From Epinephelus fuscoguttatus (Eukaryota > Chordata > Actinopteri > Perciformes > Serranidae): a stretch of DNA of 64,000 nt. The stretch spans positions 19,059,479 to 19,123,478 of the forward strand of contig NC_064762.1 of NCBI RefSeq assembly GCF_011397635.1. Direction: 5' to 3'. Below, one piece after another: positions 11,358-25,200 of the stretch (position 1 is the first letter of the stretch; each line of letters starts with the position of its first letter). Position numbers and translations under genes: made by a program. Below the pieces are notes generated by a model that searched no databases, had not been told where the DNA came from, and saw only the letters and a list, made by a program, of their open reading frames with translations.

Positions 11358-11363
11358 TTTATT
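11358..11363 (-). terminator. Poly(A) signal for ARMC2
   Basis: tttatt on + reads aataaa on -, about 100 nt downstream of the ARMC2 stop, followed by a GT-rich stretch. This implies a short 3' UTR. Confidence 0.5.
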
Positions 11364-11461
11364 AATTATGATGTAGACTCTGGGTTAAGTGTTCAAAAGT
11401 TTTTAAAAAATGCTACGTTTTCTATGACAACATGAAACTCTTAACTCAAAGTGCCAGTTTG

Positions 11462-11595
11462 TCAGGATGTCCAGTCTGCAGGCTGGAGCATCTTCATCAG
11501 TTTTTGAGCTACAGGTAGGAACTCTAACTCCCAGCATGCCTTGTGGTAGTCCCTCATATCTTCATTTTCTACCCACTTCAGAGCCTCCTCTCCAT
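11462..11595 (-). CDS. ARMC2: ARMC2 last coding exon
   Basis: Acceptor cttcctcag, phase 1 in, 44 codons with a TGA stop. Encodes MRDYHKACWELEFLPVAQKL, matching the family's C-terminal YHKLHWETEF-type motif. The nucleotide sequence of this motif also resembles a ZNF143 site (see findings). Confidence 0.92.
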
Positions 11596-12130
11596 CTGAG
11601 GAAGGGTCAAAGAGAGTGAACAGAGTATGAGAGAGAGCAGTAAGAGGTTTCAGGTTTGTTTTGAGTACTTTTCAGTGACAGGTTGTGGGCAACTCCCAGA
11701 TGTGACCATGGAGGTATCATGTTCGTGACAGTGGGAATACATGTGTGCACCACCCACTGAGGACCACTGATGTGAACAAGAGCATGTTCTCTCCAGCATG
11801 TCTCCGTCTCCTGTTATGTAAGGATTAGTAATAACACTGTGCACTGACCTAAGTATGTGGTCAGGATCTCCAGCAGTGACTCTCTCTCCTGTGTGTCCAG
11901 CAGCCTCTCTGAGCCGCCGCCGATAATGTTCCACAGCGCCTGACAAACCTGGCCCGCCAGCTGCCAATCACCTGGTCCGAAGTCTCTCAGACAGTCCACA
12001 AGCCTGGTCACACATGGACGCACACACACACACAGACATGTACATCGTGTGACTTGAGGGAGAGGGATCCACATGACCGGCAGGTTTGTGGGCATTAGCT
12101 CCACTTCATTGGACCTACATCAGAAAGATG

Positions 12131-12170
<40 letters not shown>

Positions 12171-13233
12171 GGGGAAGTAAAAACTTAAATGTTCAAACAA
12201 AGCTTGAACAAAGCTTGCACTAGAAGATCGAGTTGCTATGTGTTAAAAATCTAAGTGGATAAATCAGTAATTATAACTTTAGCTGTAGATAAACTTACTT
12301 GTGTAACTACTGAAAACAAATAACATCAAATCTGAGACGATTAGAAGCATCTTGTTCGTGTCAGTGGAGTTGTTGTGCTCAAGTTTTTCAAAATGAAGAC
12401 CATATTTCCCCCTCAAAAAAAACTGTTTACTCAGCTTTGCCAGAAAATCAGAAACCATGAGCTCAGTTTGCTGTTATTAAAGGAACAGTTCAAGAAACAA
12501 AAAACTCTTTGTTTTCTAGCAGACTGTGATGAGAAGATTGACCAATTTCATATCCATCTGCTAAACGTGAAACTAAGGCTGGCAGCCGGTTAGCTTAGCT
12601 TAGCACAGAGACTGGAAACAGGAAGAAACGGCTAACGTGGTTCTGACCGAAGGTAATCATCCTGCAATTAACCGACAAACCACCAAACCACCAAACCACA
12701 TGTTGTTACTGCTGCATTTTGTGCTGGGTTTTGTAACCTTCGGACAGAGCCAGGTTAGCTTTTTCCAGCCGTTAGCTCAGCGAGGCTAAGCTAACTGTCT
12801 CCTGGCTCTAGCTTCATATTTGGTGGACAGGCGAGTGGTCAATCTTCTCATCTAACGCTCAGCAAGAAAGAGAATAATCACTTCCCAAAATGTTGAACTA
12901 TTCCTTCAACAAACAGACTGCTCTTGCTCTTTTTAGCTACAAAGATACTTTTCAAGGCCTGTAGCAAACAAACTGGGACAAAATATTAAGTACAGGAATT
13001 ATGGTGATATCTCAAAATAATGTATAAGTTATTTATTGATGTTTTATTGTTATCAAAAATCTTACTGTGTAAAAATATTGTGAAACCACCAAAAGTCAAC
13101 CTACAATACTGTCACAATACAGATATTGAGATTATATATATAATATATTAAAAATATTGTGATATTTTATTTTCTGTGTATCGCCAGGCTCTAACCTTAA
13201 CTATATTTCGTGGGAAGTTTGTGAATTGTCTGT

Positions 13234-13277
<44 letters not shown>

Positions 13278-16200
13278 GACACACATGAACAAACTCTCTA
13301 AGTGCATCAATCCTTACTTGGTGGCAGCCCCCTCTGCTGAGAGACTGACCCTGCTGGGGGCGTCCAGAGCCAGGTTGGTGAGGACCCCGCAGGCTGAAAA
13401 GCACATCTCAGTGCTTTTTGAGTCGAGCAGCGTCACTACAAACTGGTGCACTGAAGGAGAGGGAGAAAGATGATGATGCGGGGGAGCGGACGAAGACAAA
13501 GCAGGGCAAAGATAAGAGGGCAGCTATCACCAGAGTCAGCAGGCATGTTTATACTGACTGTAGCTGGCCTTGCAGATAAACATGATACAACAGCGTGGAG
13601 AGAGGCATTCTGTACCAGGCGTTCTGTGTCGAGGTACTCGGTATAAAAGTTCTTTTTATTTCTGTGTCTTATCAGGGTTTAAAGAGAGATCACTTTTTAA
13701 CTCAAGCATGGCATTTCTTTACCACCTTTCCTGCAAGAATCAGTAAATACTTTATGCAGAGTTGCATGACTTCACTTAAGTAGCTTAAAATAGGTAAGAG
13801 TAGCCCTTTATAGCGATTGCAGGGTGCGATAATGAGGCTCTTACAATGCAGCTTTATGAACTTATTTTAAACAATAGCTAAATCAATGTATATGCAAAGC
13901 TTTGTCAAAACTCTCTGTTAATTCAAAACCATTTCCAGGCCTTAAAAACAGTTTTTCTATTTTCATAACTTCTCCAGGAATTTCATGACCGTGGGAACCT
14001 TGTGTATGGCTTAACAAAATAGGAAATGAGTACAGGCTCATGTTGGGGTGTTTTGTTTGTGTCTGTTTTGCATCTATCACATATATACCTTTGTTTTGCA
14101 TAATGAAGTCTCGTACATCCTTGGACTGTGTCAAATTTCCATACACACGCGTGGCCTCAAGCACGGTGTCCATACTGGAGCTGAGCACCAACTTTAACAC
14201 CACTTCAGTAGAAAGAAAGAGAGAAAGAGAGGGGGTTAAATCGAGGGAACAAAAGCAGGAAAATGGCAAATGAAAAGTAAAATGAATTTGTCTTTGAGTC
14301 TTACACTTTGCCATGGTGAGTTGACTGCGTCTGAGTACAGAGCTTTGCTCCTGGTAGAAGGACAGGTTGTTGATGGTGGCAGCCACATTGACTAACAGCT
14401 CCTCGCTTTCTTGCACAGACCTCAGCTCTATGTCACACACACACAAGGAGAAAGAAACTAATCACCACTAAGAGTAACATTGAATTATGATCATTTATGA
14501 TAGAAATCTTGAAGTAGATGTTTCTGATTTTTCCTTAATAACCTTCCTGTATAAACTACAGCCAACAGAGGGAGCATCCGCACTGCACGGCCAACAGGAA
14601 CTTTCACTCTCCAGAAATATTTCTGCCTACTATCCCTTCATTCTGCTGACACATCTCAACATAATGTGAGGAATTATAATTACAACTTTTCATCGTCTTG
14701 TAGAGAACACATGCATTCATCAAGAACTCAACATGAAGTGCTCCTTCCCTTTTAATAACTAACCAGGCGAAGCCAGGTGAAAGCCGTGCTTCCTGTTATG
14801 TTGATGAAGGGGTGAAGATAAAGTTAGGGTAGATTATTAATCCATAAAACAGCTGCAACATGGATTGTGTACACTTGGTTGCAGTCAGTATTAAAGGAAT
14901 ACTTCACCCACAAGATGACTATTTGTACATCAGTTAGTGTTGCTGTGTTACTTTGAATTCTTGAGGAAGTTGTCTGTCTCTATGTCTCAGCCCTGTGATC
15001 GTCTGGTGACCTGCCCAGGGTGTACCCTGCCTCTCACCCAATGCCTTTTTTTTGCATATTACAGCTCAGCCACACTAATGTGACACTGTGACATTATCAT
15101 AAAAGAGACTGTTTTCTGTGGTTTCGGCTTGGTATAGTCGGTTTGATCATGAGCTGGCATACAAAAGTCAGTGTGACCCAGTCCAACCAGCCATGACACC
15201 GAGAACGGCATGGAAACTGAGTCTGTTCCTGATATAGCAGCAGATGTCGTGTGCTTGGTCATAAATCGCAGATATTGCGGTTGGTGTCAACCAGCGGCTG
15301 TGTCACACTAAATTTTGTTTCTGTTTCTGACTGGAAATGCTCCTTTGTTGTGCCCCCCCCCCCCCCCCCCCCTCCCCCACCCCCACTCAAAGCTCTGTAA
15401 TGTAAAGCAGTGCTGCCTGTCATGATCAAAACAGGACATGGATCAGCCAACCTCACTCTTTCATCCTCTACTGAGATTTTTGTTTCTGTTTCCAGCTGTC
15501 ACGCCAACTCCATATTCTCTGTCATTCGTTCATTTTTATGTTTCTGTCTTCGGTTATCTAATTTACTTCCCCTCTTACTCTCTGGCATCTATCACACACC
15601 CCTCTAAACTTTGAGATTTGACATTTTTTTTCACCAGTTCAACCTCTGCCGTGTTTATTTAATTTGCTCTCCCAACTGCCGTGAAGCTGTGTGTGTAGGA
15701 GGCAGGCAGCAGTAAAATCAAGTTTCACACCCATCTGTGTATCAGTTCAACCTGTCCTGAAACCATCTAACCACATGGGAGAATTTCACACACACAAACC
15801 AAGTCGGCTGTGAGATGTGACAGAACATCCTGCTCAAGCACAGAAGCGCTTCGCTCTGTCAGATTTTGAAATAAAAAAAAGAAAACAACAAAAAACCCCA
15901 GGTAAACCAAAAGAGGATGTGCTGCGTATCGAACAGAGAGCGCTGAAAGGAAAGCGAGCGATGGAATGAACAGACAAATGAGGAGTGTGTTTTCGACCAA
16001 AGTCATGTCTTGTTCCCAGCACAAGGGAAGTGGTTGGGTGCTTAGCAGATACTGTACGTACAATGTACTAAACAGCTATTTTTAAACTTAATCAGAACTC
16101 CAGATTTTCACACACTGCTCCCTTTGTATGACACAAATATAACATGGGTGAAAAGGACAAATCTAAAAATGTTACAACTGTCTATCTGCTACTGACTATA

Positions 16201-19200
16201 TCCTCTATTTTTTAACCTAAAGGGACAGTTCAGCCCCCAAAAAAAGACACTCACCAAAACAATCTAGACTGATAAAAAGCATTACAGGTAAGAGAAAAAT
16301 ATGTATTGTTGAAATAAGGTTGAACCTTCCCTTTAAGTCCCCCCTGCTCTCTGCTCACCGAGTGTCTCCATCAGCAGCTGAATGCAGGTTGTGTTGGCTG
16401 CCAAAGCTGGACCCACAGAAGGGTGGATGCACATGTTCGCCAGCACCCTAACCAACTTCACCAGCACGTCCTCACCCTCCTGCACACTCAGTGGAGGAAT
16501 CTGAGGCTCGCTGAGGGAAGGGGGATCTTTCTGTGGGTGTGCGTGTGGTGAGTCGTCATCTCTGCACTGGTAGGTGTTGTACAGCTGCAGGAGTGTGTCC
16601 ATGCAGCCGTTGCACTGAAAGAGCTGCAGCCGAGCCTCGTCGCTTTTGGCTGTGAGGTTCCCTAGGGTGAAAAGGAGCCGCACAACAAGGTCCTGTGGAA
16701 GAGTGGTGGAGAGTATTCTAGTGGTCAATAAACGCATCTTTATGCAATTACTTTCTGAATTAAAGCGAATCAACAAAAAATGTGTGTTGATGTTTCTTTC
16801 CGTTGCAAATGGGGCTGAAAGGCCAGACTGTGTTAGGAAAACTTACTCAGTGGCTTCAAACATATACACAATTTCTTGTACAGCATTTCAAGTTATTCTG
16901 TGTTAGAGATTAACAGACTGCAGATAATAGAGGACATATATTTTGAGTGTGATTATGCTAGTCCCTCGGTTCAAATATCTTATGTGAATGTGTATTTTAG
17001 GGATGCAACTAAACATTAACTTCATTATCTATCAGGGAGCCCACAGGTATAAAATATTTAAAGACTTTTTAAGACCTTTTTAGTGCCATTTCAAATCTAA
17101 CTTAAACCAAACTTGCAATGGAAATACACACCAAACTTTAATCTTTCAAAGTAAACACACTGATGTTAGTTCAAAATGAACAGTATGGTAAAATGACACT
17201 GATGATACCCTAACTAACACGCAGGTTGGCTAGCAAGGCCTCAGTTTCATGAAGTGATTTATTTAAATGTCTTGTTTTGTCTGATCAACAGTCCAAAACC
17301 AAAAGATATTCAATTTACTCCCATATACACCAGAATAAAGGCTGGAGCCTGCAGCTGCTTGGCATTTTTTGCTTGATGCAGTAAATATAGTACCTAAAAA
17401 ATAGTGTATTACACAACACTGCTCTGAATAAATAAGATCTCCCAGGAGAAATAGACTGTTTCTCAGGAGAAAATGAAACACAGTCGACACCAGCACCTAC
17501 GAAATTTTCTCTACAATATGAAGATTAGAAGCCACTTCACCTGCAGCTCAAGTAGCACTATTGTCAGTGTCACTCAGTTCCCCCAGAGAGTTCATAGCTG
17601 TGCAGACAAGTTGGAGAGTAACAACGCCCTGTCTTTTTAATGAGTTATTACATACTTTCCAAGAAAAAAGAAGACAGCTGACACCCTCTGCGTCACCCTT
17701 GTATCCCGACTCTTGTAAGTAAATAACATGAAGAGCAGGTGAACTGAGAACACACTATTTTCTCCCATAAACGTGCAGTGACATGGTATAAGGACAGGAC
17801 GGGTTGTTCTTGAACAAGGTACTAGTTGCATGAACTGTATTAATGTCCTGCGTGTGCGTGTATTTGTAGGCATGAGTGTGTGTTTATTTCCAATGAGATT
17901 AAGAACATATGTCAGTTATGTCTGATTGCCAAAGTCCCACCCTGTCCTCCCACTCCTCTTGTCTATCACTCCTCCCCTCCACCTCTGTATCACCTCTACC
18001 GTAGTACCAACTCAAGCTCACCTCATTTTTTTTTTGTCTTTTTCTCCTCCTTTCCTCTGCCCCTTTCTTTGACATACTCAAAGAAAGCCCCTCCTGGGAT
18101 GATTAAATGTCAAAACACACACAAAACAGAGAGACGAGCGCTGCGTGCAGATGGACACAATGTCCCGTAAATGTGCTTGGACTTGAGGTACATAGACATC
18201 TTGCTCTGGGGGTAAACATGCTTAGCAGATTGCATCATGAGCACTTCGCTTCTCTCTAATACACACAGACTCACACACACACACACACACACACTCACAC
18301 AAGACGAGGCTGGTGGACTCACCTGTTTTTGGTGATGTTTGCTCAGCAGTTCTAAAAATAGTTGGTAGCAGTCGGGGGTCTGGGCCAAAGCAAGGCGGCA
18401 CTCTGAGTAAGAGGAGAGTTTGCTGAGGGAGAGAGGGGACAACAAATACCAGTGACTGTTCCACTCAGTAACTGCTCTGCTATGCTGACTAAATATGGAG
18501 ATATTAAATCAACACTGCTGATGGATGAGTAGGTCTTGGCTGGGATCAACCTTTTAGACTTTTATCATCTTCGGCTGTGTTGTAAAAGCACCTCTAAAGC
18601 GCTACATGTTTTGTTTTGTGTTTCACACATTGATGAGGTACTTATGAGACCTGAAGCGAAAAACTGAGGATGGGAACTCAGAGCATCACTGCAGTCACGG
18701 CACACTGTTTGGTGGAGGTAGTGAGATCAGATGCTGTTGCGTCTGGCCTGCTATCAGAGCGGGGTCACAGAGAAGATAAGGCCTCCAGTGACTTTGGTGC
18801 TCCGATCCCTGTGTCTGGGTTTACATTGAACCATCCTCCAAAAAGCTACAGAGTGTAGCTGGCACCTGTTGCACAGCATTTATTCCAAAGTAAGACGTTC
18901 CTCAGTGGACTAAGTCGTGTGATGACGATGGTTACAGCTGAGCTAAAGTTAGGTGTCTGACTGGTTCAGTAAAAGTGCAGAACACGTCCACCTCAATGTT
19001 TGATTCCATTTCTAATTATGGTGTGTTATATTTTGCCTTTGAATGCTTAAAGAGAGAAATATCACATTCTTTCAATTAAAAATTAAGTGTTGAAATTATT
19101 CAGAAGATATAACATGTATTATTGATACTTCAGTGTACTCAAAGGTTTTGCTGCTACAACATTACTTGATCTGGTATGACCAGTAGCTTATGTTGGCTAA

Positions 19201-22200
19201 GGCCAGCTAATCGGGAGTGTGTCTATGTTCCCTTCGCCCAATGTTCCCTCAACCCTATGTTTCACTCAGCCCTGTTCCCTCAACCCTATGTTTCATCCAG
19301 CTCTATGTTTCCTCAACTATATGTTCACTCAGCCCTATGTTCGAATGACCCTATCCTTCTTCATCCCAATGTTCCCTAAACACTATGTTTCCTGAGCCCT
19401 ATTATTTCCTCAACCTTATGTTCCTTCAACCTTGTTTTTTTCAGGCCTTTATTCCCTCAACTCTATGTTCCCTCAGCCCTGTGCTCCCTCAACCATCTGT
19501 TTCAATCAGCCCTACGTTTCCTCTACTCTATGTTCCTCCAGCTCTATATTCCCTAAACTCTGTGTTTCATCACCCCGAAGTTCCCCCAACCCTATGATCT
19601 CTCAATCCCATGTTCCGTCAGCCCTAATTTACTCCAGCCCTATGTTCCTTGCACCCCATGTTCCCTCAGCCCTCTCATCCCTCATCCTTATACTCCCTGA
19701 GCCCTATGTTCTCTCAGCCCCACTTTCCCTCAGCCCTATGTTCCCTCAATCTCATGTTCCCTCAGCCCTATGCTCCCTCAACCTTCTGTTTCACTCAGCT
19801 CCATGTTTCCTCGACCCTGTGTTACCTCAGCCCTATGTTCCTTCAACCCTAAGTTCCCTAAGCCCTATGTTCCTTCAACCCTGTATTTCCTCAGCCCTAT
19901 GTTCCTCCAACACTATGTTCCCTCAGTCCTATATTCCCTCAACCGTATGTTCCCTCAGCTCTGTGATCCCCTAAACCTTATATTCCCGAAACCCTATGTT
20001 CCCTCAGCCCTATGTTCGAATGACCCTATCCTTCTTCATCCCAATGTTCCCTAAACACTATGTTTCCTGAGCCCTATTATTTCCTCAACCTTATGTTCCT
20101 TCAACCTCGTTTCTTTCAGGCCTTTATTCCCTCAACTCTATGTTCCCTCAGCCCTGTGCTCCCTCAACCATCTGTTTCAATCAGCCCTACGTTTCCTCAA
20201 CTCTATGTTCCCCCAGCTCTATATTCCCTAAACTCTGTGTTTCATCACCCCGAAGTTCCCCCAACCCTATGATCTCTCAATCCCATGTTCCGTCAGCCCT
20301 AATTTACTCCAGCCCTATGTTCCCTGCACCCCATGTTCCCTCAGTCCTCTCATCCCTCATCCTTATACTCCCTGAACCCTATGTTCTCTCAGCCCCACTT
20401 TCCCTCAGCCCTATGTTCCCTCAATCTCATGTTCCCTCAGCCCTATGCTCCCTCAACCTTCTGTTTCACTCAGCTCCATGTTTCCTCGACCCTGTGTTAC
20501 CTCAGCCCTATGTTCCTTCAACCCTAAGTTCCCTAAGCCCTATGTTCCTTCAACCCTGTATTTCCTCAGCCCTATGTTCCTCCAACACTATGTTCCCTCA
20601 GTCCTATATTCCCTCAACCGTATGTTCCCTCAGTCCTATATTCCCTCAACCGTATGTTCCCTCAGCTCTGTGATCCCCTAAACCTTATATTCCCGAAACC
20701 CTATGTTCCCTCAGCCCTATGTTCCCTCAGCTCTATGTTCCCTAGGACCACCTCCACCAATATCTCAGAAAGTTGCACACAGATTTTAACATGGTCAACC
20801 CGAACCCTGCAGCAGTTATGGAAGGGTTGGCTCTGATGCTGAGGGAACACGGGGCTGATACTACCTAATGTTAGCAAACTTAAGAGAGATCTCACGGTTT
20901 AACTGACATTACTGAATCAGTTTGATTACCTGAGTCGCTACTTCCTTACTGTTACGTTGTCTCACTTTAACTATTATATGTATTTTCTTTTCAATTACCT
21001 TTGTATGCAGTCATATAAGTTACTATGTCTATGTTTAACCTTAAAGATGCCTTTTTAAAACTGTGAACTGCACAGTCACATTTTTCTGTATTTCACCGAC
21101 CTTCTGCAACTTAAAAGCAGCTTACTGGTGTATTTGTGTAGTGTCTAACTTTGGTAAGTTCACACTAGGAAATGTGATTTTTTTAATTTGTTACTTCTAA
21201 TTTGGATATGGTTTGTTATGTTCCGCTTTTGAACATAACAAACCATTTGAACAAGTTTTTATAGACCAAAGCTTCTAATTTTAACTCTACCATAAACTGC
21301 ACATGTACTTCCTTATATTGCATGTAGGTCTTTACAGTTCAACTCCTCTGCACATTCAGAACTCTGTACTGAAAAAGCTAAAAACTATTCATCACAGCAA
21401 CTGGTGAAACAGAAATCAGCTGAGAGGCTGAGAGCTAAATGATGGCCTGTTCTGATTCAGCTCTCAACAGGTATGATGGTGTGTGTTAGTGAGCTGGGGA
21501 GAGGAGGACAAAGAAATGAGGAAGCAATTATCTTCATGGAAGTGCAAGAGTGATACCTGTATATTCTGGAAATGTTGGTGCAGATGTCTGGGTCTTTGTG
21601 GTGCTGACGCAGCACCACACAGAGTTCTGATAGTAGAGAGTGAGAGACGAAGAGTGGACGGGAATCAGGGTGATCTGCAAGGTTCCTCAAGGACGCTGTC
21701 AGCTACAGGGGTCAGAGGTCAGACAGGGAGAAAGACGAGTGAGAGTGTTTGCAAAAAGGAATGTTCACAAATGTACCAGCTTTATCTAAACATTTATATT
21801 TAGACCCGTATTGCATGTCAGCGTTGTCCTACTGTGGCTTGGACACAATGTTGGTCATTTGCTGATTAAGGCTGGCTGCTGGCCTGCACAGGACGCCATA
21901 CAGCAGAGCGACCGGAAACTATTCAGTATGGACATAAATCATTCTATCACAAGAGGGAAACAGTAATTTCCAACACACGGCAGCACTGAATGTTCTGGAG
22001 AGCCATAGTCTGCTCATTTCCCTCTTATAACAGCATAATGAGTTGTGTTTGATATCAAATGAAGTGCTGGCTCAAGATGTTTACTTGGGCCAACTTCTGC
22101 GGTCTGCAGCAATCATTTTCGGAAGAGTGGAGCAGGGTGTTTCAGACTCAAGTAGCCAGACCAGCAGAGAACATTATGCTCTTGGAGCAGTTTATATACC

Positions 22201-25200
22201 AGACATAAACAAAAACATTTGTGTCTAATAGTGGGAAAATCTACATCAGCCAACAAACACATAAAGAAGAATATTTAACACTGTGTTCGTTTTTTCTGAC
22301 TTCACACAACTCTGTGCTTTTTACTCATTTAACCAAACTGTTGAGAAAGTATGTGTATTGCTTAGAGAGCAGGAGGACATGCTTCCAGTTTTCCCCGTTG
22401 TAATAAAAATATTGGTGCACATCAGATATCTAATGACTTATTCAAAGCATTTTAAAATATTCTTTAAAACTTTCTCAGCATGTCAAAGAAGTATCTATGT
22501 CGTAGAAAGATGTAAATTCGTCTGACATTTGTGCTGTATGACCGGAGGGAAAAAAAAAGGGGGGGCTGTGCCATTTACTTTTGCTGAAGCAGTAGAAAAC
22601 TACCAGAATGCACTGCGCCGCACTGTACCAATAAATACTCCCACTGGTGGCTGACATGATGCGAACTTGCCTGTTTTGACACAGGAAACAATATAGCGTC
22701 CGGCTGGTGACAAACTATCTCAAAATACAGCTAAACAGAAAGTTAAAATATGTTTTGAAAACCATTTTAGGTGAAAAATAGGCAACGCATTAACAGAATT
22801 TTGGTTCATGTTTGATCTGCACTACTTAGTTTTATCGTTCACAAAACAGGAAACAGCATAGCGCCGACTTCCTGTTTACAAATTCTCATATTACAGTCAA
22901 ACAGTGCACTAAAATATGTTTCTGAGGACATTTCAGGCAAGAAATAGGCCTGATTTAATGCTAATTTTTTCAGTTTGATCTGAATTTGGTCTGAGTTTGA
23001 GAGAGAAAGAACAGGGTGGGTCTTTCTCTCAATCTGCTTCTGTACTGTTTGTGGCCATAGCGGCTGGGCAAAAGAACCAGCAAAAATCTGCATGATGACA
23101 GGAACCTAGCTGAGAGATGAGCGCTGGTAAGATGAAGGGAAGTTTAACATAATCTATTAACATACACTACCCACACTGTTATGATACAAAGCTGGTTGAA
23201 AATCGCTGTAATCGCTTGACACACCTGTACGAGGATGTGCCCTGCTATAGTGAAGTTGGTGTCTCCTGCTGTGCAGAGCATCTGGATGAGTTTCTGAGCC
23301 ACACCGATGCAGTTCTTGTCCAGCAAGAGTCTGAGGATTGCGCTGTTTCCTGAGAGAAATTTCAGAGTCCCGACACAGTACAGCAGAGCTTCTCCAGATG
23401 AGGACAGATCCTCGTTGCTTAAAATGCTCAGAAGTGTGTCTAGATGCAAGGAAAACTGCATGTTAACATCCATATTGTGCACAGTGAGTGGAACTTTGGC
23501 AATCTGTAATGATGTGGGGAAGAGGTTCCAAAAATTGCACCAAGTAGAACCAGACAGATGAAAACCAGAGAGATAAAAATCACTCCAGGCCAGCAGAGAA
23601 CATTATGCTCTGGAGCAGCACAGATACCTCAGACATAAACAAAACATGTTTATCCAACAGTGGGAACATCAGCCAACAAACACATAAAGAAGACTAGTTA
23701 ACAGTGTGTTCCTTTATACTAATGTAATGTACCTTTATGTTCTTCTCTCACTTATATTTTAAAACATATAACTTGGTACAGAATAGGAAACCTAAGCTAG
23801 GTCACTGTGACCTAGAACAGTGTTCACCTATGATAGAGTTGCTCTGGAAGAGGATGTCGTTGCTTTCACTGCGGCTGATCTGGAAGATGAGCTTACAGAT
23901 GTTGAGCAGGTTGTTTCCACTGACACACAGCTGTAAAGGGAAATGCAAAAAAAACCACTTCACACTTCTGTATTAAGCACCACAGATGCCCTTGTGATAG
24001 TGACTTTGCTGTAGACATGCTGACACCCACACACAGACACAGACGACTCACAGCGAGGCAGAGCTTGGCGATGTGCAGGTTGAGCCGGGCAGAGTTAAGG
24101 TCGATGAGGCGGAACAGTGTTCGAAGTATCCCTGACCTCCTCTTACAACGTCGGCCGAGCATGTCCGCTTCTGCCAAGGCGCCATGGAGACCATCGCACA
24201 AATCACACAGACGGTCCAAGGAGCCCTCGGAGCTGCCTGGCATCGCAGGAAGACACATATTACAAAAGAAATCATGTCAAGTTCAGGGCAGCGTGTCAAA
24301 CATTCACAGAGAAAGCAAACATCCCAAAATGGAAACACCCGCTTGTGTGTGTTGGCAAGTGTGTTTCATATAAATACAGATGAGTGATGCTTTGTGTATG
24401 TTGTGGAATGTACGTGCAGTATGCCTTGGGCTCTGCTGCATGGTGTACATTCATCATTTGCATGAGGAACTTGAGGTTAAATCGTCAACATCGATTATGC
24501 ACAGCTCAGCAGCAAAATAACATTCTCCTCCCTCTTCTAAGAAGCAGCTTTGAGTTTCAATGGTCAACTCCAGGGGAACAATCCTGCAACAGGCGGCTAC
24601 AATCTTGACGCAGAGGAAGAGAAAGGGTGGAGTCTTTTCCTTGTTTTTGAGGTAAAATAAATGTTTTCCCTGCATAAATAACAGGGTTTGGCCATTTCTA
24701 AAAAAGGTCGGCTGCAGTCTCACACTCAACACTTCCCTGCAATTTCCCACTGAATCTGAAAGGTGTTTTATGCATGAGCCAGAAGGCACTTGGTACAATA
24801 AATATTTAATATTTATCTTTCAAATGAATTTTCCATTAAATTTGTAGAGTGTTAAAATATTCACGGCCATAGATTTCATTTCATGGCTGCCAGACTGCAG
24901 TTTCAGACTAAGACAATTCTGCATGGATGCCAGACATAACACTATTTTGTTTGCCTTTCTTCGGTGGTTGAAATGACAGTGCTTTTTTCATTTTGTGAAA
25001 CTTGGTGCATGACTATCTGCCAATGCTGAAAACCTGCAGGTTGAAAATTAAATGTAGTAAGGCAACAGAGAATCTTACCTTTAATGCACCCACATTACAT
25101 TTTAGATTAGCTTCAGAGACTTTCTTCACACCAGAAGGAACAATGTGATATCTAAAAGTGTGATTGTGAGTTCAGGTGTTGACAGAAACTATATACTCTT

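Noticed and set aside
19176..20836. Long proline/serine-rich ORFs in three frames
   Set aside because: They are translations of a 16-bp minisatellite whose unit lacks stops in every + frame. They overlap each other and run antisense to ARMC2.
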